Source: Streptomyces griseus subsp. griseus (GTDB lineage Bacteria; Actinomycetota; Actinomycetes; Streptomycetales; Streptomycetaceae). Taken from it: a DNA stretch of 64,000 nt. Each line of letters begins with the position of its first letter. Position 1 is the stretch's first letter. The notes beneath the pieces were generated by a model. The model was not told the origin of the DNA and did no database searches. It worked only from the letters and a program-made list of their open reading frames with translations. The translations under genes were made by a program, and so were the position numbers. The stretch lies in NCBI RefSeq assembly GCF_003610995.1, contig NZ_CP032543.1, positions 4,092,001 through 4,156,000 of the forward strand. The letters run 5' to 3'. Shown here piece by piece: positions 42,662-50,857 of the stretch.

Positions 42662-43236
42662 GTCGAGGTCTGCCCGTCGATCGCCTCGCGCAGGATGTCC
42701 GCGTGCCCGGCGTGCTGGGTGGTCTCGGCGATGACGTGGATCAGCACGCGGCGGGCGCTGCGGACGGCCCCGGGCTCGTTCCAGGGCGCGTCGGGCAGCG
42801 GGTGCGTGACCGACAGGTCGCGGAGGCCGGCGACGACCTCCGCCGTGCGGGCGGCGACCTCCTCGTACCGGGCGAGCACGCCGGCCAGGGTCTCGCCGGG
42901 CAGCACCTGGAAGTCGTTCTGGCGGTCGATGGCCCACTGCGGGTACGCGCTCGCGGTCCCGGCCCCGAAGTCCTCCCAGGTCACACCCTCGGGCAGGTCG
43001 AAGGCCATCGCGGAGGGGCCCTCGACGACGAAGCGCAGCCAGCTCTCCTCGGTGGAGGCGACATGCTTGACCAGCCCGCCCAGACAGAGCGCGCTGACGG
43101 TCGGCCGCTCGGCGATCTGCTCGTCGTCGAGCCCCTGCACCGTACGGATCAGGGCGGCCCGTGCGTCGGCCAGCTCGGCGAGGAGGTCGGCGCGCTCGCC
43201 GTCGAGGGCGGGGGAGGGGGAGGAGGTCATGGTCAT
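42658..43236 (-). CDS. DinB-family protein (DUF664-like)
   Basis: A 192-residue four-helix bundle: LVKHVASTEESWLRFVVEG supplies the first metal-type His, and HVIAETTQHAGHADILREAI the C-terminal His pair of the DinB/YfiT metal site. Many actinobacterial members are bacillithiol/mycothiol-dependent transferases. ATG 43236 is supported by AAAGG 6 nt upstream. Divergent from the WYL regulator with an operator-like palindrome between them; coupled to the AlkZ-like gene downstream. Confidence 0.87.
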   Translation of the reverse strand: MTMTSSPSPALDGERADLLAELADARAALIRTVQGLDDEQIAERPTVSALCLGGLVKHVASTEESWLRFVVEGPSAMAFDLPEGVTWEDFGAGTASAYPQWAIDRQNDFQVLPGETLAGVLARYEEVAARTAEVVAGLRDLSVTHPLPDAPWNEPGAVRSARRVLIHVIAETTQHAGHADILREAIDGQTST

Positions 43237-43289
43237 CGGGCCTTTCGTTTCGTACGCGTTCTCCGGCACGGGTCCACCATCCCAAGAGA

Positions 43290-43310
43290 AGCGGACAGGT
43301 TGTGTCCGCT
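43290..43310. promoter_or_regulatory. Palindromic operator between DinB and WYL genes
   Basis: Perfect 8-bp arms AGCGGACA (43290-43297) and TGTCCGCT (43303-43310) with a 5-bp spacer, 13 bp before the WYL start and 54 bp before the DinB start. Likely binding site of the WYL regulator, controlling both directions. Confidence 0.8.
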
Positions 43311-43322
43311 ACTCCGTGCACC

Positions 43323-44519
43323 ATGGATGTCATGCCGAAAACCTCAGCGCGGCTGCTGTCGCTGCTCTCCCTGCTCCAGGCACGCCGGGACTGGCCGGGT
43401 GCGCTGCTGGCCGAACGGCTGGACGTCAGTCCGCGTACCGTACGCCGCGATGTGGACCGGTTGCGGGAGCTCGGCTATCCGGTGGTGGCCATGAAGGGCC
43501 CGGACGGCGGCTACCGCCTCGACGCGGGTACGGAGCTGCCGCCGCTCCTCTTCGACGACGAGCAGGCCGTGGCCCTGGCGGTCGCCCTGCAGATCGCGAC
43601 GACCACGGGCGCGGGGATCGAGGAGGCGGCGGCCCGCGCACTGCACACGGTCCGCCAGGTGCTGCCCGCCCGCCTGCGCCACCGCGTCGACACCCTCCAG
43701 GTCACGGCCGTGGACCGCCCGGCCGCCCGCCCGGAGCCCCAGGTGGACGGCGGCGTACTGATGGCGCTCGGGTCCGCCGTCCACGCACGCGAGGTGCTGC
43801 GCTTCGACTACAGGCCGGTGTCGGGGGCGGGGCGGGGGTCCTCTGGCCACGGAGCGGGGGCGGGGTCGGTGCGGGAGCCCTCCGATCCCGGCCCGGGGCC
43901 GGCATCGGGGCAGGGACCCTCCGATCACAGTCCGGCGTCGAGCGTGGCGCGAGGGTCCGCCGACTCGCGAGGACCCTCCGATCACAACCCGGGATCGGCA
44001 TCGGGGCAGGGGCCGGAGCACCCGCCCCCGCCCCGCCGGGTGGAGCCCCACCACCTCGTCACCTGGGGCCGGCGCTGGTACCTCGTGGCCTGGGACCTCG
44101 AACGGGACGACTGGCGGACCTTCCGCGCCGACCGGATCGCCCCGCGTACCCCCACCGGTCCCCGCTTCACCCCACGTGAGCTGCCCGGCGGCAGCGTGGC
44201 GGCCTTCATCACCGCTCGGTTCCGGGGCGTCACCACGGCCGCCGAGGACGGCGTCGGCGGATGGCCCTGCCGAGGCGAGGTGATCCTCGGCCTCCCCGCC
44301 GCCGACGTCCTGCGCCACACCCGCGAGGGGATCGTCGAGGAACTCGGCCCGGACCGATGCCGCCTCGTCCTGGGTTCGTGGTCGTGGCTCGGGCTGGCCG
44401 CCGCGATCGGCAGGTTCGACGCGGACATCGAGGTGATCGGACCACCTGAACTGGCGGCAGCGTTCGGGCACTTGGCGACCCGGTACGCGGCAGCGGCGAC
44501 GCCACCCCGTCGCCCGTGA
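43323..44519 (+). CDS. WYL-domain transcriptional regulator (DeoR/YafY-like)
   Basis: A 398-residue protein: HTH_11 domain LLSLLSLLQARRDWPGALLA, ERLDVSPRTVRRDVDRLREL, the linker GYPVVAMKGPDGGYRL, then a WYL domain (HHLVTWGRRWYLVAWDLERD, WRTFRADRI) and a WCX C-terminal domain. The WYL core is interrupted after LRFDYRPVSG by about 65 residues of Gly/Pro/Ser/Asp repeat sequence, encoded by degenerate DNA repeats (about 43,840-44,035), which most homologues lack. ATG 43323 or 43332 is possible. Probably controls the divergent DinB-AlkZ pair. Confidence 0.88.
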   Translation: MDVMPKTSARLLSLLSLLQARRDWPGALLAERLDVSPRTVRRDVDRLRELGYPVVAMKGPDGGYRLDAGTELPPLLFDDEQAVALAVALQIATTTGAGIEEAAARALHTVRQVLPARLRHRVDTLQVTAVDRPAARPEPQVDGGVLMALGSAVHAREVLRFDYRPVSGAGRGSSGHGAGAGSVREPSDPGPGPASGQGPSDHSPASSVARGSADSRGPSDHNPGSASGQGPEHPPPPRRVEPHHLVTWGRRWYLVAWDLERDDWRTFRADRIAPRTPTGPRFTPRELPGGSVAAFITARFRGVTTAAEDGVGGWPCRGEVILGLPAADVLRHTREGIVEELGPDRCRLVLGSWSWLGLAAAIGRFDADIEVIGPPELAAAFGHLATRYAAAATPPRRP

Positions 44520-44523
44520 CGCG

Positions 44524-44745
44524 TCAGCCGGCCAGCTCCCCGAGGGAGCGCCCAGGTACGGCGCCGATCGGCGTCCCCGGCCACCTCCGTCCCCGCGAAG
44601 ACCACCTCGGTGGCCCCGGCGTCCCGGTAGCGCCGCACCTCCGCGGCGACGGCCTTCCCGTCGCCGATCACCGTCACATCGACGGCCTGCCTGCCGCCGG
44701 AGAGCTGGATGGCGCGGATGTACGACGGGATCTTCGGGCGTCGGC
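44524..44745 (-). pseudogene. LLM-class (F420-type) oxidoreductase C-terminal remnant
   Basis: Minus-strand frame IPSYIRAIQLSGGRQAVDVT then AAEVRRYRDAGATEVVFAGT and DADRRRTWAL is the C-terminal end of a luciferase-like monooxygenase. Near 44,550 the frame breaks: as written it continues PRGAGRLTRHGRRG, but one base less would give LGELAG and a stop at 44524-44526, the normal family end. Everything N-terminal is missing. Confidence 0.65.
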
Positions 44746-44828
44746 GGTACCGGCGTTCCGTACGGACGTGAAGGCTGTTCGGCATTCGTATGAACGGCGA
44801 GGCGACTCTCGTGCGCACGCCAACTAAG

Positions 44829-45752
44829 CTAATCCTGGCGGGACTTGTGCAACGCTGCCGCCCGCCCCAGCAACTCGGAGACCCGGTGGAGCCCCTCCGC
44901 GCCATGACCGAGCCCGATGGCCTGCCGGGCGAGGCCCTCGGCGGCGCGCATGACGCCCGCGTCGATGCCGTGGGCCTCGGAGGCGTGGATGACGTGGGCC
45001 ATGGTGGACGCCGCCGAGGTGAGCGGATTGCCCTCGCCGGAGAACGTCCCCTGGTCCACCTCCTCCGCGACCTCCGAGAAGATCGTCGGCAGGATGGCGC
45101 CGATCCCGGCGGCGAAGGGGGCCAGCTCCCGGGCGGTGATTCCTTCGGCCCGGGCCACCGCCAGGGCGTGGTTGAAGCCGGACATCGCGGTCCAGAAGAT
45201 GTCCAGCAGCGCGATGTCGTAGGCCGCCGCCCGGCAGATCTTCTCGCTCAGGTGGGTGTGCGTGCCGCCCAACGCGTCGAGTACAGAACGGTGTTCGCGG
45301 TAGAGGTCCTCGGGTCCGCTGTAGATGAGTACGGCGTCGGGGGTCCCGATGGTCACGGTCGGCGTCATGATCGCCCCGTCCAGGTACCGGACGCCGTGCC
45401 CCGCCGCCCACGCCGCCGCGTCGCGGGCCCGGTCCGGGGTGTCGGCCGTCAGATTGACCAGCGTGCGCCCCTTGAGCGCACCGGTGACCGCGGCGGGCCG
45501 CAGAATCGCGTCCACGGCGTCGTAGTTCACGACGCAGACGACGGTCAACGCGCTCGCGGAAACGGCCTCTTCGGCCGAGCGAGCGCCGACCGCCCCACGT
45601 ACGACCAGCTCCCGGTCCCGTCCAGGCGTCCGATTCCATACGGTGGTAGGCAGCCCGGCAGCGAGGAACGCGCCCGCCAGGGCCCGCCCCATCGGTCCCA
45701 GCCCCAGGACGGTGACGGCAGACCGGTCATGCTGCTCACTCGGCAGAGACAT
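44829..45752 (-). CDS. Imine reductase-like NAD(P)-dependent oxidoreductase
   Basis: A 307-residue beta-hydroxyacid-dehydrogenase/IRED-fold protein. Rossmann motif VTVLGLGPMGRALAGAFLAA at about residues 13-32 with the dinucleotide-binding NRTPGRD; AIMTPTVTIGTPDAVLIYSG and DIFWTAMSGFNHALAVARAE are characteristic of imine-reductase-like members. Divergent from an HxlR regulator with a 13-bp palindrome in the gap. Substrate unknown; an imine or ketone is plausible. Confidence 0.87.
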   Translation of the reverse strand: MSLPSEQHDRSAVTVLGLGPMGRALAGAFLAAGLPTTVWNRTPGRDRELVVRGAVGARSAEEAVSASALTVVCVVNYDAVDAILRPAAVTGALKGRTLVNLTADTPDRARDAAAWAAGHGVRYLDGAIMTPTVTIGTPDAVLIYSGPEDLYREHRSVLDALGGTHTHLSEKICRAAAYDIALLDIFWTAMSGFNHALAVARAEGITARELAPFAAGIGAILPTIFSEVAEEVDQGTFSGEGNPLTSAASTMAHVIHASEAHGIDAGVMRAAEGLARQAIGLGHGAEGLHRVSELLGRAAALHKSRQD

Positions 45753-45780
45753 AGCTCAACTCCTGTAATCGCATAGGTGT

Positions 45781-45793
45781 GTTCTCAGAGAAC
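45781..45793. promoter_or_regulatory. 13-bp palindrome before the HxlR gene
   Basis: GTTCTCAGAGAAC, perfect 6-bp arms around a central A, 7 bp before ATG 45800 and 29 bp before the divergent oxidoreductase start. Likely HxlR operator acting on both genes. Confidence 0.75.
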
Positions 45794-45799
45794 GGGGAG

Positions 45800-46153
45800 A
45801 TGATGACGCGCAGCCGCGCCCAGGACGTGAACGTCTGCGGGGTCACCGCCGCGATCGCTGTGATCGACGGAAAGTGGAAGACGGGCCTGATCTGGCTGCT
45901 GTCGTCCGGACCGCGCCGCCCGGGCGAGCTGCGCCGTCAGCTGCCGGGCCTCAGCGAGAAGGTGCTGACTCAGGCGCTCCGCGAGATGGCGGCCGACGGG
46001 CTGGTGCGCCGGGAGGTGCATGACGTACTGCCGCTGAAGACGACGTACTCGCTGACCGAGGACGGCCAGGAACTCTCCGAACTCCTCGACGCCCTCTCCG
46101 ACTGGGGCCACCGCCGCCTGGCGAGGCTCACCGAGCCCGAGTCGGCCTCCTGA
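45800..46153 (+). CDS. HxlR-family transcriptional regulator
   Basis: A 117-residue winged-helix protein: CGVTAAIAVIDGKWKTGLIW, RRPGELRRQLPGLSEKVLTQ, ALREMAADGLVRREVHDVLP, TTYSLTEDGQEL, all classic HxlR positions; the N-terminal Cys can act as a redox or electrophile sensor in this family. ATG 45800 or 45803 are the possible starts; GTG 45779 would lie before the operator. Divergent from the oxidoreductase. Confidence 0.9.
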   Translation: MMTRSRAQDVNVCGVTAAIAVIDGKWKTGLIWLLSSGPRRPGELRRQLPGLSEKVLTQALREMAADGLVRREVHDVLPLKTTYSLTEDGQELSELLDALSDWGHRRLARLTEPESAS

Positions 46154-46178
46154 CGCATCACACGCTCACTCCCTGTCC

Positions 46179-46210
46179 TGGAGGAGGCCGACCGTTCGGC
46201 CCCTCCTCCA
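46179..46210 (+). terminator. Stem-loop after the HxlR gene
   Basis: GGAGGAGG...CCTCCTCC with an inner GGCCGA/TCGGCC stem, about 25 nt after the HxlR stop. A second hairpin, GTACCCAC/GTGGGTAC (46242-46249 and 46256-46263) with an A-rich loop, follows and probably ends the convergent hydrolase transcript. Confidence 0.65.
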
Positions 46211-46289
46211 TCAGGATCGACCCGTGAACGCCCGTTGCCCAGTACCCACAAAAAGGTGGGTACCGGGCAGCGGTGGGATGGAGGCCGGG

Positions 46290-47144
46290 TCAGCGTGCCG
46301 CCAGGCCGGCGAGCAGCTCGGCGGCGGGCCGCGGGTGGACGAGCCAGCGGAGGTGGCTGCCTTCGAGGGTGCGGACGTCGAAGGGGTTGTCGGGGGTGAG
46401 CGCGTCCGCCTCGCGGATCATGCGGTCCTGGACGGCGGGCGGCACGCTGACATCGGCGGCCAGGCGGACATAGGTCCTGGGGATCCGCCCCCAGGTCGCG
46501 GCCTGGGCCCGGTCGGCCGGCGTACCGGCGTCGAGGTTCTCGTCGGGCTGGAAGGTGTTCAGGAAGGTACGGAACTCGTCATCGGTGAGGTCGGCGGCGA
46601 AGGCCTCCTTGAACGTGGCGAGCGCCGCCGGGTCGGCGGTGCGGAAGTTGGTGCGGAGCAGACCGAGTTCGGCCGGGTTGCCGACGAGCGTGGCGGCGAA
46701 GGCGGCCGGGTCGACGTCCGCCATCTCCGGCTCGGCGTAGTAGCCGGCCACATCGAGATCGACGGGACACCAGGCGGAGACGTAGACGATCCGGTCGATC
46801 AGCTCGGGCCGCGCGTTGGCGACGGCAGTGATCGTGGCCCCGCCCCTGCTGTGGGCGACGAGGACGGTGGGCCCGTTCCGCTTGGCCCGTTCGAGCACCT
46901 CGATCACGCGGGCGACGTTGGCGGCGAGCCTCACCCCTCTGATGCTTCCCGGCTCCGCGGCGAGGGCGCCGAGATCCTGGGGCGCCTGGTAAGCCGCGGG
47001 AAAGGTCGCCTCGAACCCGTGCCCCGGCAGGTCGACCGCGGCCGACCGGTGGCCGAACAGGGCGAGTTCGGCCTGCAAGGGTGCGAACGAGAACGAGTTC
47101 GCGAAGGCCCCATGGACAAGAACGAAGGTCGGCAGATTCGGCAT
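46290..47144 (-). CDS. Alpha/beta hydrolase (EstB/MenH-like)
   Basis: A 284-residue hydrolase: oxyanion strand FVLVHGAFANSFSFAPLQAE, nucleophile elbow VLVAHSRGGATITAVA (Ser near residue 100), and catalytic His in TLEGSHLRWLVHP near the C-terminus. No signal peptide. Such proteins are widespread esterases or lactonases; substrate unknown. ATG 47144. Preceded by a stretch with a broken kinase gene. Confidence 0.88.
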   Translation of the reverse strand: MPNLPTFVLVHGAFANSFSFAPLQAELALFGHRSAAVDLPGHGFEATFPAAYQAPQDLGALAAEPGSIRGVRLAANVARVIEVLERAKRNGPTVLVAHSRGGATITAVANARPELIDRIVYVSAWCPVDLDVAGYYAEPEMADVDPAAFAATLVGNPAELGLLRTNFRTADPAALATFKEAFAADLTDDEFRTFLNTFQPDENLDAGTPADRAQAATWGRIPRTYVRLAADVSVPPAVQDRMIREADALTPDNPFDVRTLEGSHLRWLVHPRPAAELLAGLAAR

Positions 47145-47180
47145 GCCTCAGCCTCCAACAGAACGATCTTCGGAACAAGG

Positions 47181-47400
47181 TCAGGGGTTCGGCCGGATCT
47201 CCAGGACGTCAGGCTCAACCAGGCCTCGGCAGGGAACGTGCGGCGCCGACATCGGCAGCCACGTCTGCTCCTTGCGTACGGCCTTCGCGTTGTCCGGGGT
47301 ACGCGGCAACCGCATGAGTAGCTGGTCGCCGAGCCGGTACATCCTGTTGTCGGTGCCCTTACCGGCCGGTGAGATGGGAAGGGCGGCAGGCATCAGCGCG
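47181..47400 (-). pseudogene. Aminoglycoside phosphotransferase-family N-terminal remnant
   Basis: Minus-strand frame GKGTDNRMYRLGDQLLMRLP, RTPDNAKAVRKEQTWLPMSA, PHVPCRGLVEPDVLEIRPNP matches the ATP-binding N-lobe of APH-family kinases (family would continue through the hinge and catalytic loop). The upstream start and the entire C-lobe are missing, so the gene is dead. Confidence 0.65.
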
Positions 47401-47466
47401 ACAGACCCCCCCGCGAAGTGACAGTTGTCGCTGCGAGCCACATAAGCACACACGTGGCGCGCGACA

Positions 47467-47492
47467 CTATTGCAAGCATGCGCTTGCAATAG
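47467..47492. promoter_or_regulatory. 26-bp near-perfect palindrome (TetR-type operator)
   Basis: Arms CTATTGCAAGC (47467-47477) and GCTTGCAATAG (47482-47492) are perfect 11-bp inverted repeats around ATGC, 28 bp before the XRE start. TTGCAAGC/GCTTGCAA operators are typical of TetR-family regulators, yet no TetR gene is adjacent. It could be bound by the XRE protein or be left from a lost regulator. Confidence 0.8.
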
Positions 47493-47519
47493 TTAGCACC
47501 GGTGTTGCAGTATCGATCC

Positions 47520-48026
47520 ATGGCATCACTCAACGTCGGCAATCTCGGTGAGTACCTCCGGGAGCAGCGCAACGCCGCGCAGCTCTCGTTGCGGCAGCTC
47601 GCCGAGGCCGCCGGGGTGTCGAATCCGTATCTCAGCCAGATCGAGCGCGGCCTGCGCAAGCCCAGTGCGGATGTGCTGCAGCAGGTGGCCAAGGCGCTGC
47701 GGATCTCGGCCGAGACCCTCTACGTACGGGCGGGGATCCTCGACGAGCGGGAGCGGGAGGAGCTTGAGACGCGGGCGGTGATTCTGGCCGATCCGTCGAT
47801 CAACGAGCGGCAGAAGAACGTTCTGCTGCAGATCTACGACTCCTTCCGCCGCGAGAACGGGTTCGTGCCCGAGGCGGATGGGACGCCCAGGACGTCCACG
47901 GCCGGCGGGACGGACAGGACCGACGGGATCGACGGGACCGGCCAGGCGCCTGGAGCGGCCGGGGTGCCTGAAGCGGGCCCGACGCTCAAGGCGGATGCCA
48001 CGGAAGACGACAACCCTCACAGCTAG
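47520..48026 (+). CDS. XRE-family HTH regulator
   Basis: A 168-residue protein with an N-terminal Cro/C1 HTH: LGEYLREQRNAAQLSLRQLA, EAAGVSNPYLSQIERGLRKP, SADVLQQVAKALRISAETLY, then a helix (DEREREELETRAVILADPSI, NERQKNVLLQIYDSFRRENG) and a disordered Gly/Thr/Asp-rich tail. Directly precedes the HbhA-like gene, a common Streptomyces pair, so it may regulate it. ATG 47520. Confidence 0.9.
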   Translation: MASLNVGNLGEYLREQRNAAQLSLRQLAEAAGVSNPYLSQIERGLRKPSADVLQQVAKALRISAETLYVRAGILDEREREELETRAVILADPSINERQKNVLLQIYDSFRRENGFVPEADGTPRTSTAGGTDRTDGIDGTGQAPGAAGVPEAGPTLKADATEDDNPHS

Positions 48027-48069
48027 CCACAGCACCAGCTGCTTCTGATGATCCGGGAGGACCACAGTC

Positions 48070-48762
48070 ATGGCCATCACCGATGACCTGCGCAAGACCC
48101 TCACCGACCGCACGCCCCTCTACTTCGCCGCCGGTACGGCCGACCTGGCCGTGCAGCAGGCGCTCAAGGTTCCGGCGCTGATCGAGCAGCTGCGGGCCGA
48201 GGCGCCCGAGCGGTTCGAGGCCGTACGCAACACCGACCCCAAGGCCGTGCAGGAGAAGGTGACCACGCAGGCCAAGGAGGCCCAGGCCACCGTGCAGGCC
48301 AAGGTCACCGAGGCGTTCGGGGCGCTGGACGCCGTCGACCTGAAGAAGCTCGGCGAGAGCGCTCAGGACCTGGCGCTGCGCGGCGTGGGCATCGCCGCCG
48401 AGTACGCGGTGCGGGCCCGGGAGACGTACGAGAAGGTCGCCGAGCACGGTGAGCAGACCGTGCGGACCTGGCGCGGTGAGACCGCCGACGAGATCGTCGA
48501 GATCGCCGCCGTCGTGGAGGCCGAGCCGAAGGCCGCGCCCGCCCCGAAGCCCGCGGTCAAGAGCGAGCCGAAGGCCGCCGCCGCGACCAGGAGCGCGACC
48601 AAGCCCGCCGCGAAGCCCACGGCCGTGAAGACCGCGCCCGCCGCGAAGCCCGCTGCCCCGGCCGGTGCCGCGCCCGCCGAGGCCAAGGCCGCGCCCGCCA
48701 AGAAGGCTCCCGCTCCGCGCAAGTCCGCGGCCAGGAAGACCACCCCGCCCGCCGGGAAGTGA
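48070..48762 (+). CDS. HbhA-like Lys/Ala-rich helical protein
   Basis: A 230-residue protein: helical domain (residues 1 to about 155) with PLYFAAGTADLAVQQALKVP and heptad-like QEKVTTQAKEAQATVQAKVT, then a Lys/Ala/Pro-rich tail with repeats such as KPAAKPTAVKTAPAAKPAAP. This is the layout of mycobacterial heparin-binding hemagglutinin; in Streptomyces the role is not known. The tail could bind nucleic acid or polyanions. GGGAGGACCAC precedes ATG 48070. Confidence 0.85.
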   Translation: MAITDDLRKTLTDRTPLYFAAGTADLAVQQALKVPALIEQLRAEAPERFEAVRNTDPKAVQEKVTTQAKEAQATVQAKVTEAFGALDAVDLKKLGESAQDLALRGVGIAAEYAVRARETYEKVAEHGEQTVRTWRGETADEIVEIAAVVEAEPKAAPAPKPAVKSEPKAAAATRSATKPAAKPTAVKTAPAAKPAAPAGAAPAEAKAAPAKKAPAPRKSAARKTTPPAGK

Positions 48763-48892
48763 CCCCGGCGGTGCCGTCCCGTACGTACGAAGAGTGACCG
48801 GGGCGCGGGGCGGGCACCTTTAACGGTGCGCGGTTCGTTGTCCCGGTACCTTGGCCGCAGGGCGCTCATCCACTCACTAGGCGGTTCCCACC

Positions 48893-49234
48893 ATGTTGCT
48901 CTCCGCATTCGGCTCACTCCTCCAGCTGCTCTACCTGGGCATGCTGGTGCTGGCCGTGGTCGCCTTCGTCTTCGCGGCGACCGCCCGGGAGGACGCCTAC
49001 CGGGCCGCCGACAAGAAGAAGAAGTCCTTCTGGCTGATCATTCTCGGCGTCGCCGTGGCCGTGAACCTGCTCATCCCGTTCCTCTTCCTCCAGCTCGCGG
49101 GTGTGGTGGCGTCGATCGTGTTCATGGTCGACGTACGGCCCGCGCTCAAGGAGGTCTCGGGGGGCAGCGGCGGTGGCCGCCGGGGCGGTTCCAGCAGTGA
49201 CGGGCCCTACGGGCCGTACAACGGCGGTCGCTGA
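48893..49234 (+). CDS. DUF2516-family membrane protein
   Basis: A 113-residue protein with helices LLQLLYLGMLVLAVVAFVFA and SFWLIILGVAVAVNLLIPFL, a Lys cluster (DKKKKS) between them, and a Gly/Ser-rich tail. The 3' end overlaps the convergent phosphatase gene by 28 nt. Function unknown. Confidence 0.88.
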   Translation: MLLSAFGSLLQLLYLGMLVLAVVAFVFAATAREDAYRAADKKKKSFWLIILGVAVAVNLLIPFLFLQLAGVVASIVFMVDVRPALKEVSGGSGGGRRGGSSSDGPYGPYNGGR

Positions 49235-50592
49235 ACGCTCGCGGCCGCGGGGACGGCAGGAGCGGTCGACACGGGGCCGGGGTGCGAGGCGCTCCGGCCC
49301 CGTCGCCGTATCCGCTCCGGGGCGCGGCCCAGCAGCAGCACCGCCACGTCGTCCGTCAGCTCGCCGCCGTTCAGCTCGCGCACCTCGGCGACGGCCGCCT
49401 CCAGCAGCTCCTCGCCCGCGAGCCCCTGCTCCAGCCGGCTGTTGACCATCGCGACCATGCCGTCCTGGCCGAGCCGCTGACTGCTGCCCGCCCCGACGCG
49501 GCCCTCGATCAGCCCGTCCGTGTACATCATCAGACTCCACTCCGCCCCCAGCTCCACCTGGCGGCGCGGCCACCGGGCGCGCGGCAGCAGCCCGAGCGCC
49601 GGGCCGCCGTCCTCGTACGGGAGCAGTCGCGCCGGCCGGCCGTGCCGGGCCAGCAGCGGTGCCGGGTGGCCGGCCAGGCAGAGCCCGGCGCGGCGGCCGT
49701 CAGGGGCGATGTCGACGGTGCAGAGCGTCGCGAAGATCTCCTCGCTCTGCCGTTCGTGCTCCAGCACCTGCTGGAGGGTGGAGAGCAGCCGGTCGCCGCA
49801 GAGCCCGGCCAGCGTCAGCGCCCGCCAGGCGATCCGCAGCTCCACACCGAGCGCCGCCTCGTCCGGTCCGTGCCCGCAGACGTCGCCGATCATCGCGTGG
49901 ACCGTGCCGTCGGGGGTGCGGACGGTGTCGTAGAAGTCGCCGCCGAGGAGGGCGCGGCTGCGGCCCGGCCGGTAGCGGGCGGCGAAGCTCAGGTCGGAGC
50001 CCTCCAGGAGCGGGGTGGGCAGCAGGCCGCGTTCCAGGCGGGCGTTCTCCTGGGCGCGCAGCCCGGACTCCGTCAGCTGGTGCTGGGCGATGTCGGCCCG
50101 CTTCCGCTCCACGGCGTACCGGATCGCGCGGCTCAGCACCCGCGCGTCCAGCTCGCCCCGGTACAGGTAGTCCTGCGCCCCGACGCGTACCGCCTCGGCC
50201 GCCAGCTCCCTGTCGTCCTGCGCGGTGAGCACGAGGACCGCGTGGAGCGGGGCGATCCGCAGTACGTGGGTGAGCACCGCCAGCTCGTCGGCGCGGCCGG
50301 GGGCGGGCTCGGGCCGGTGCCCGGGGGCGGCGGCGTTCGCCGTGGTGGCGGGCACGGACAGCGTGAGGTCCAGCAGGATGCAGTCCACGTCGTCGGTGAG
50401 CAGCCGCCCGGCCTCGGTGAGGTTGCGGGCGGTGCGGATACGGACGCGGGTGCCGGCCGCTGCCGAGAGTTCGGGTCCCGTGATGCTGCCCGCCGGGTCG
50501 TCCTCGATCACCAGGACGGTGAGGTCGGCGCCATGCTTGGTCTCCGCAGCGGGTACGGCACGTCGCTGCGGTACGGGTACGGGTACGGGCAT
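49207..50592 (-). CDS. PP2C/SpoIIE-type serine phosphatase with receiver domain
   Basis: A 461-residue protein: short VP repeat start (encoded by GGGTAC repeats at 50571-50590), a receiver-like domain (VLVIEDDPAG, CILLDLTLS with the acceptor-type Asp, VLVLTAQDD, VRVGAQDYLYRGELDARVLS), a linker helix, and a SpoIIE/PP2C domain with LLGGDFYDTVRTPDGTVHAM, IGDVCGHGPDEAALGVELRI, MMYTDGLIEGRVG and DDVAVLLLGRAP, including the metal-binding Asp residues. Response-regulator-linked phosphatases act on anti-anti-sigma factors; the target is not visible here. Ends overlapping the DUF2516 gene. Confidence 0.9.
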   Translation of the reverse strand: MPVPVPVPQRRAVPAAETKHGADLTVLVIEDDPAGSITGPELSAAAGTRVRIRTARNLTEAGRLLTDDVDCILLDLTLSVPATTANAAAPGHRPEPAPGRADELAVLTHVLRIAPLHAVLVLTAQDDRELAAEAVRVGAQDYLYRGELDARVLSRAIRYAVERKRADIAQHQLTESGLRAQENARLERGLLPTPLLEGSDLSFAARYRPGRSRALLGGDFYDTVRTPDGTVHAMIGDVCGHGPDEAALGVELRIAWRALTLAGLCGDRLLSTLQQVLEHERQSEEIFATLCTVDIAPDGRRAGLCLAGHPAPLLARHGRPARLLPYEDGGPALGLLPRARWPRRQVELGAEWSLMMYTDGLIEGRVGAGSSQRLGQDGMVAMVNSRLEQGLAGEELLEAAVAEVRELNGGELTDDVAVLLLGRAPERIRRRGRSASHPGPVSTAPAVPAAASVQRPPLYGP

Positions 50593-50857
50593 CGGTTCGG
50601 GTCCTCCCCTCCCCTTGAGGGCGCGGCGGTACGCCGATCGACGAACGCCAGTCGGGGACGATAGCGGTCTCCGGCGGGGGAACGGAATGCCGCACGGGGC
50701 CCGGCCGCTGTCATATGCGCCGCCATAAGCCGCTTCCTGGCACGGATCCGGCGGGATGGGGCACGCCGGGGGCGCCGGAGAGGCCATGACAAACATCACC
50801 CGCGCACGCACCGGCCACGTGGCGCCCCTCACGTACGCCCGAAGGCCCCCGAGGGTC

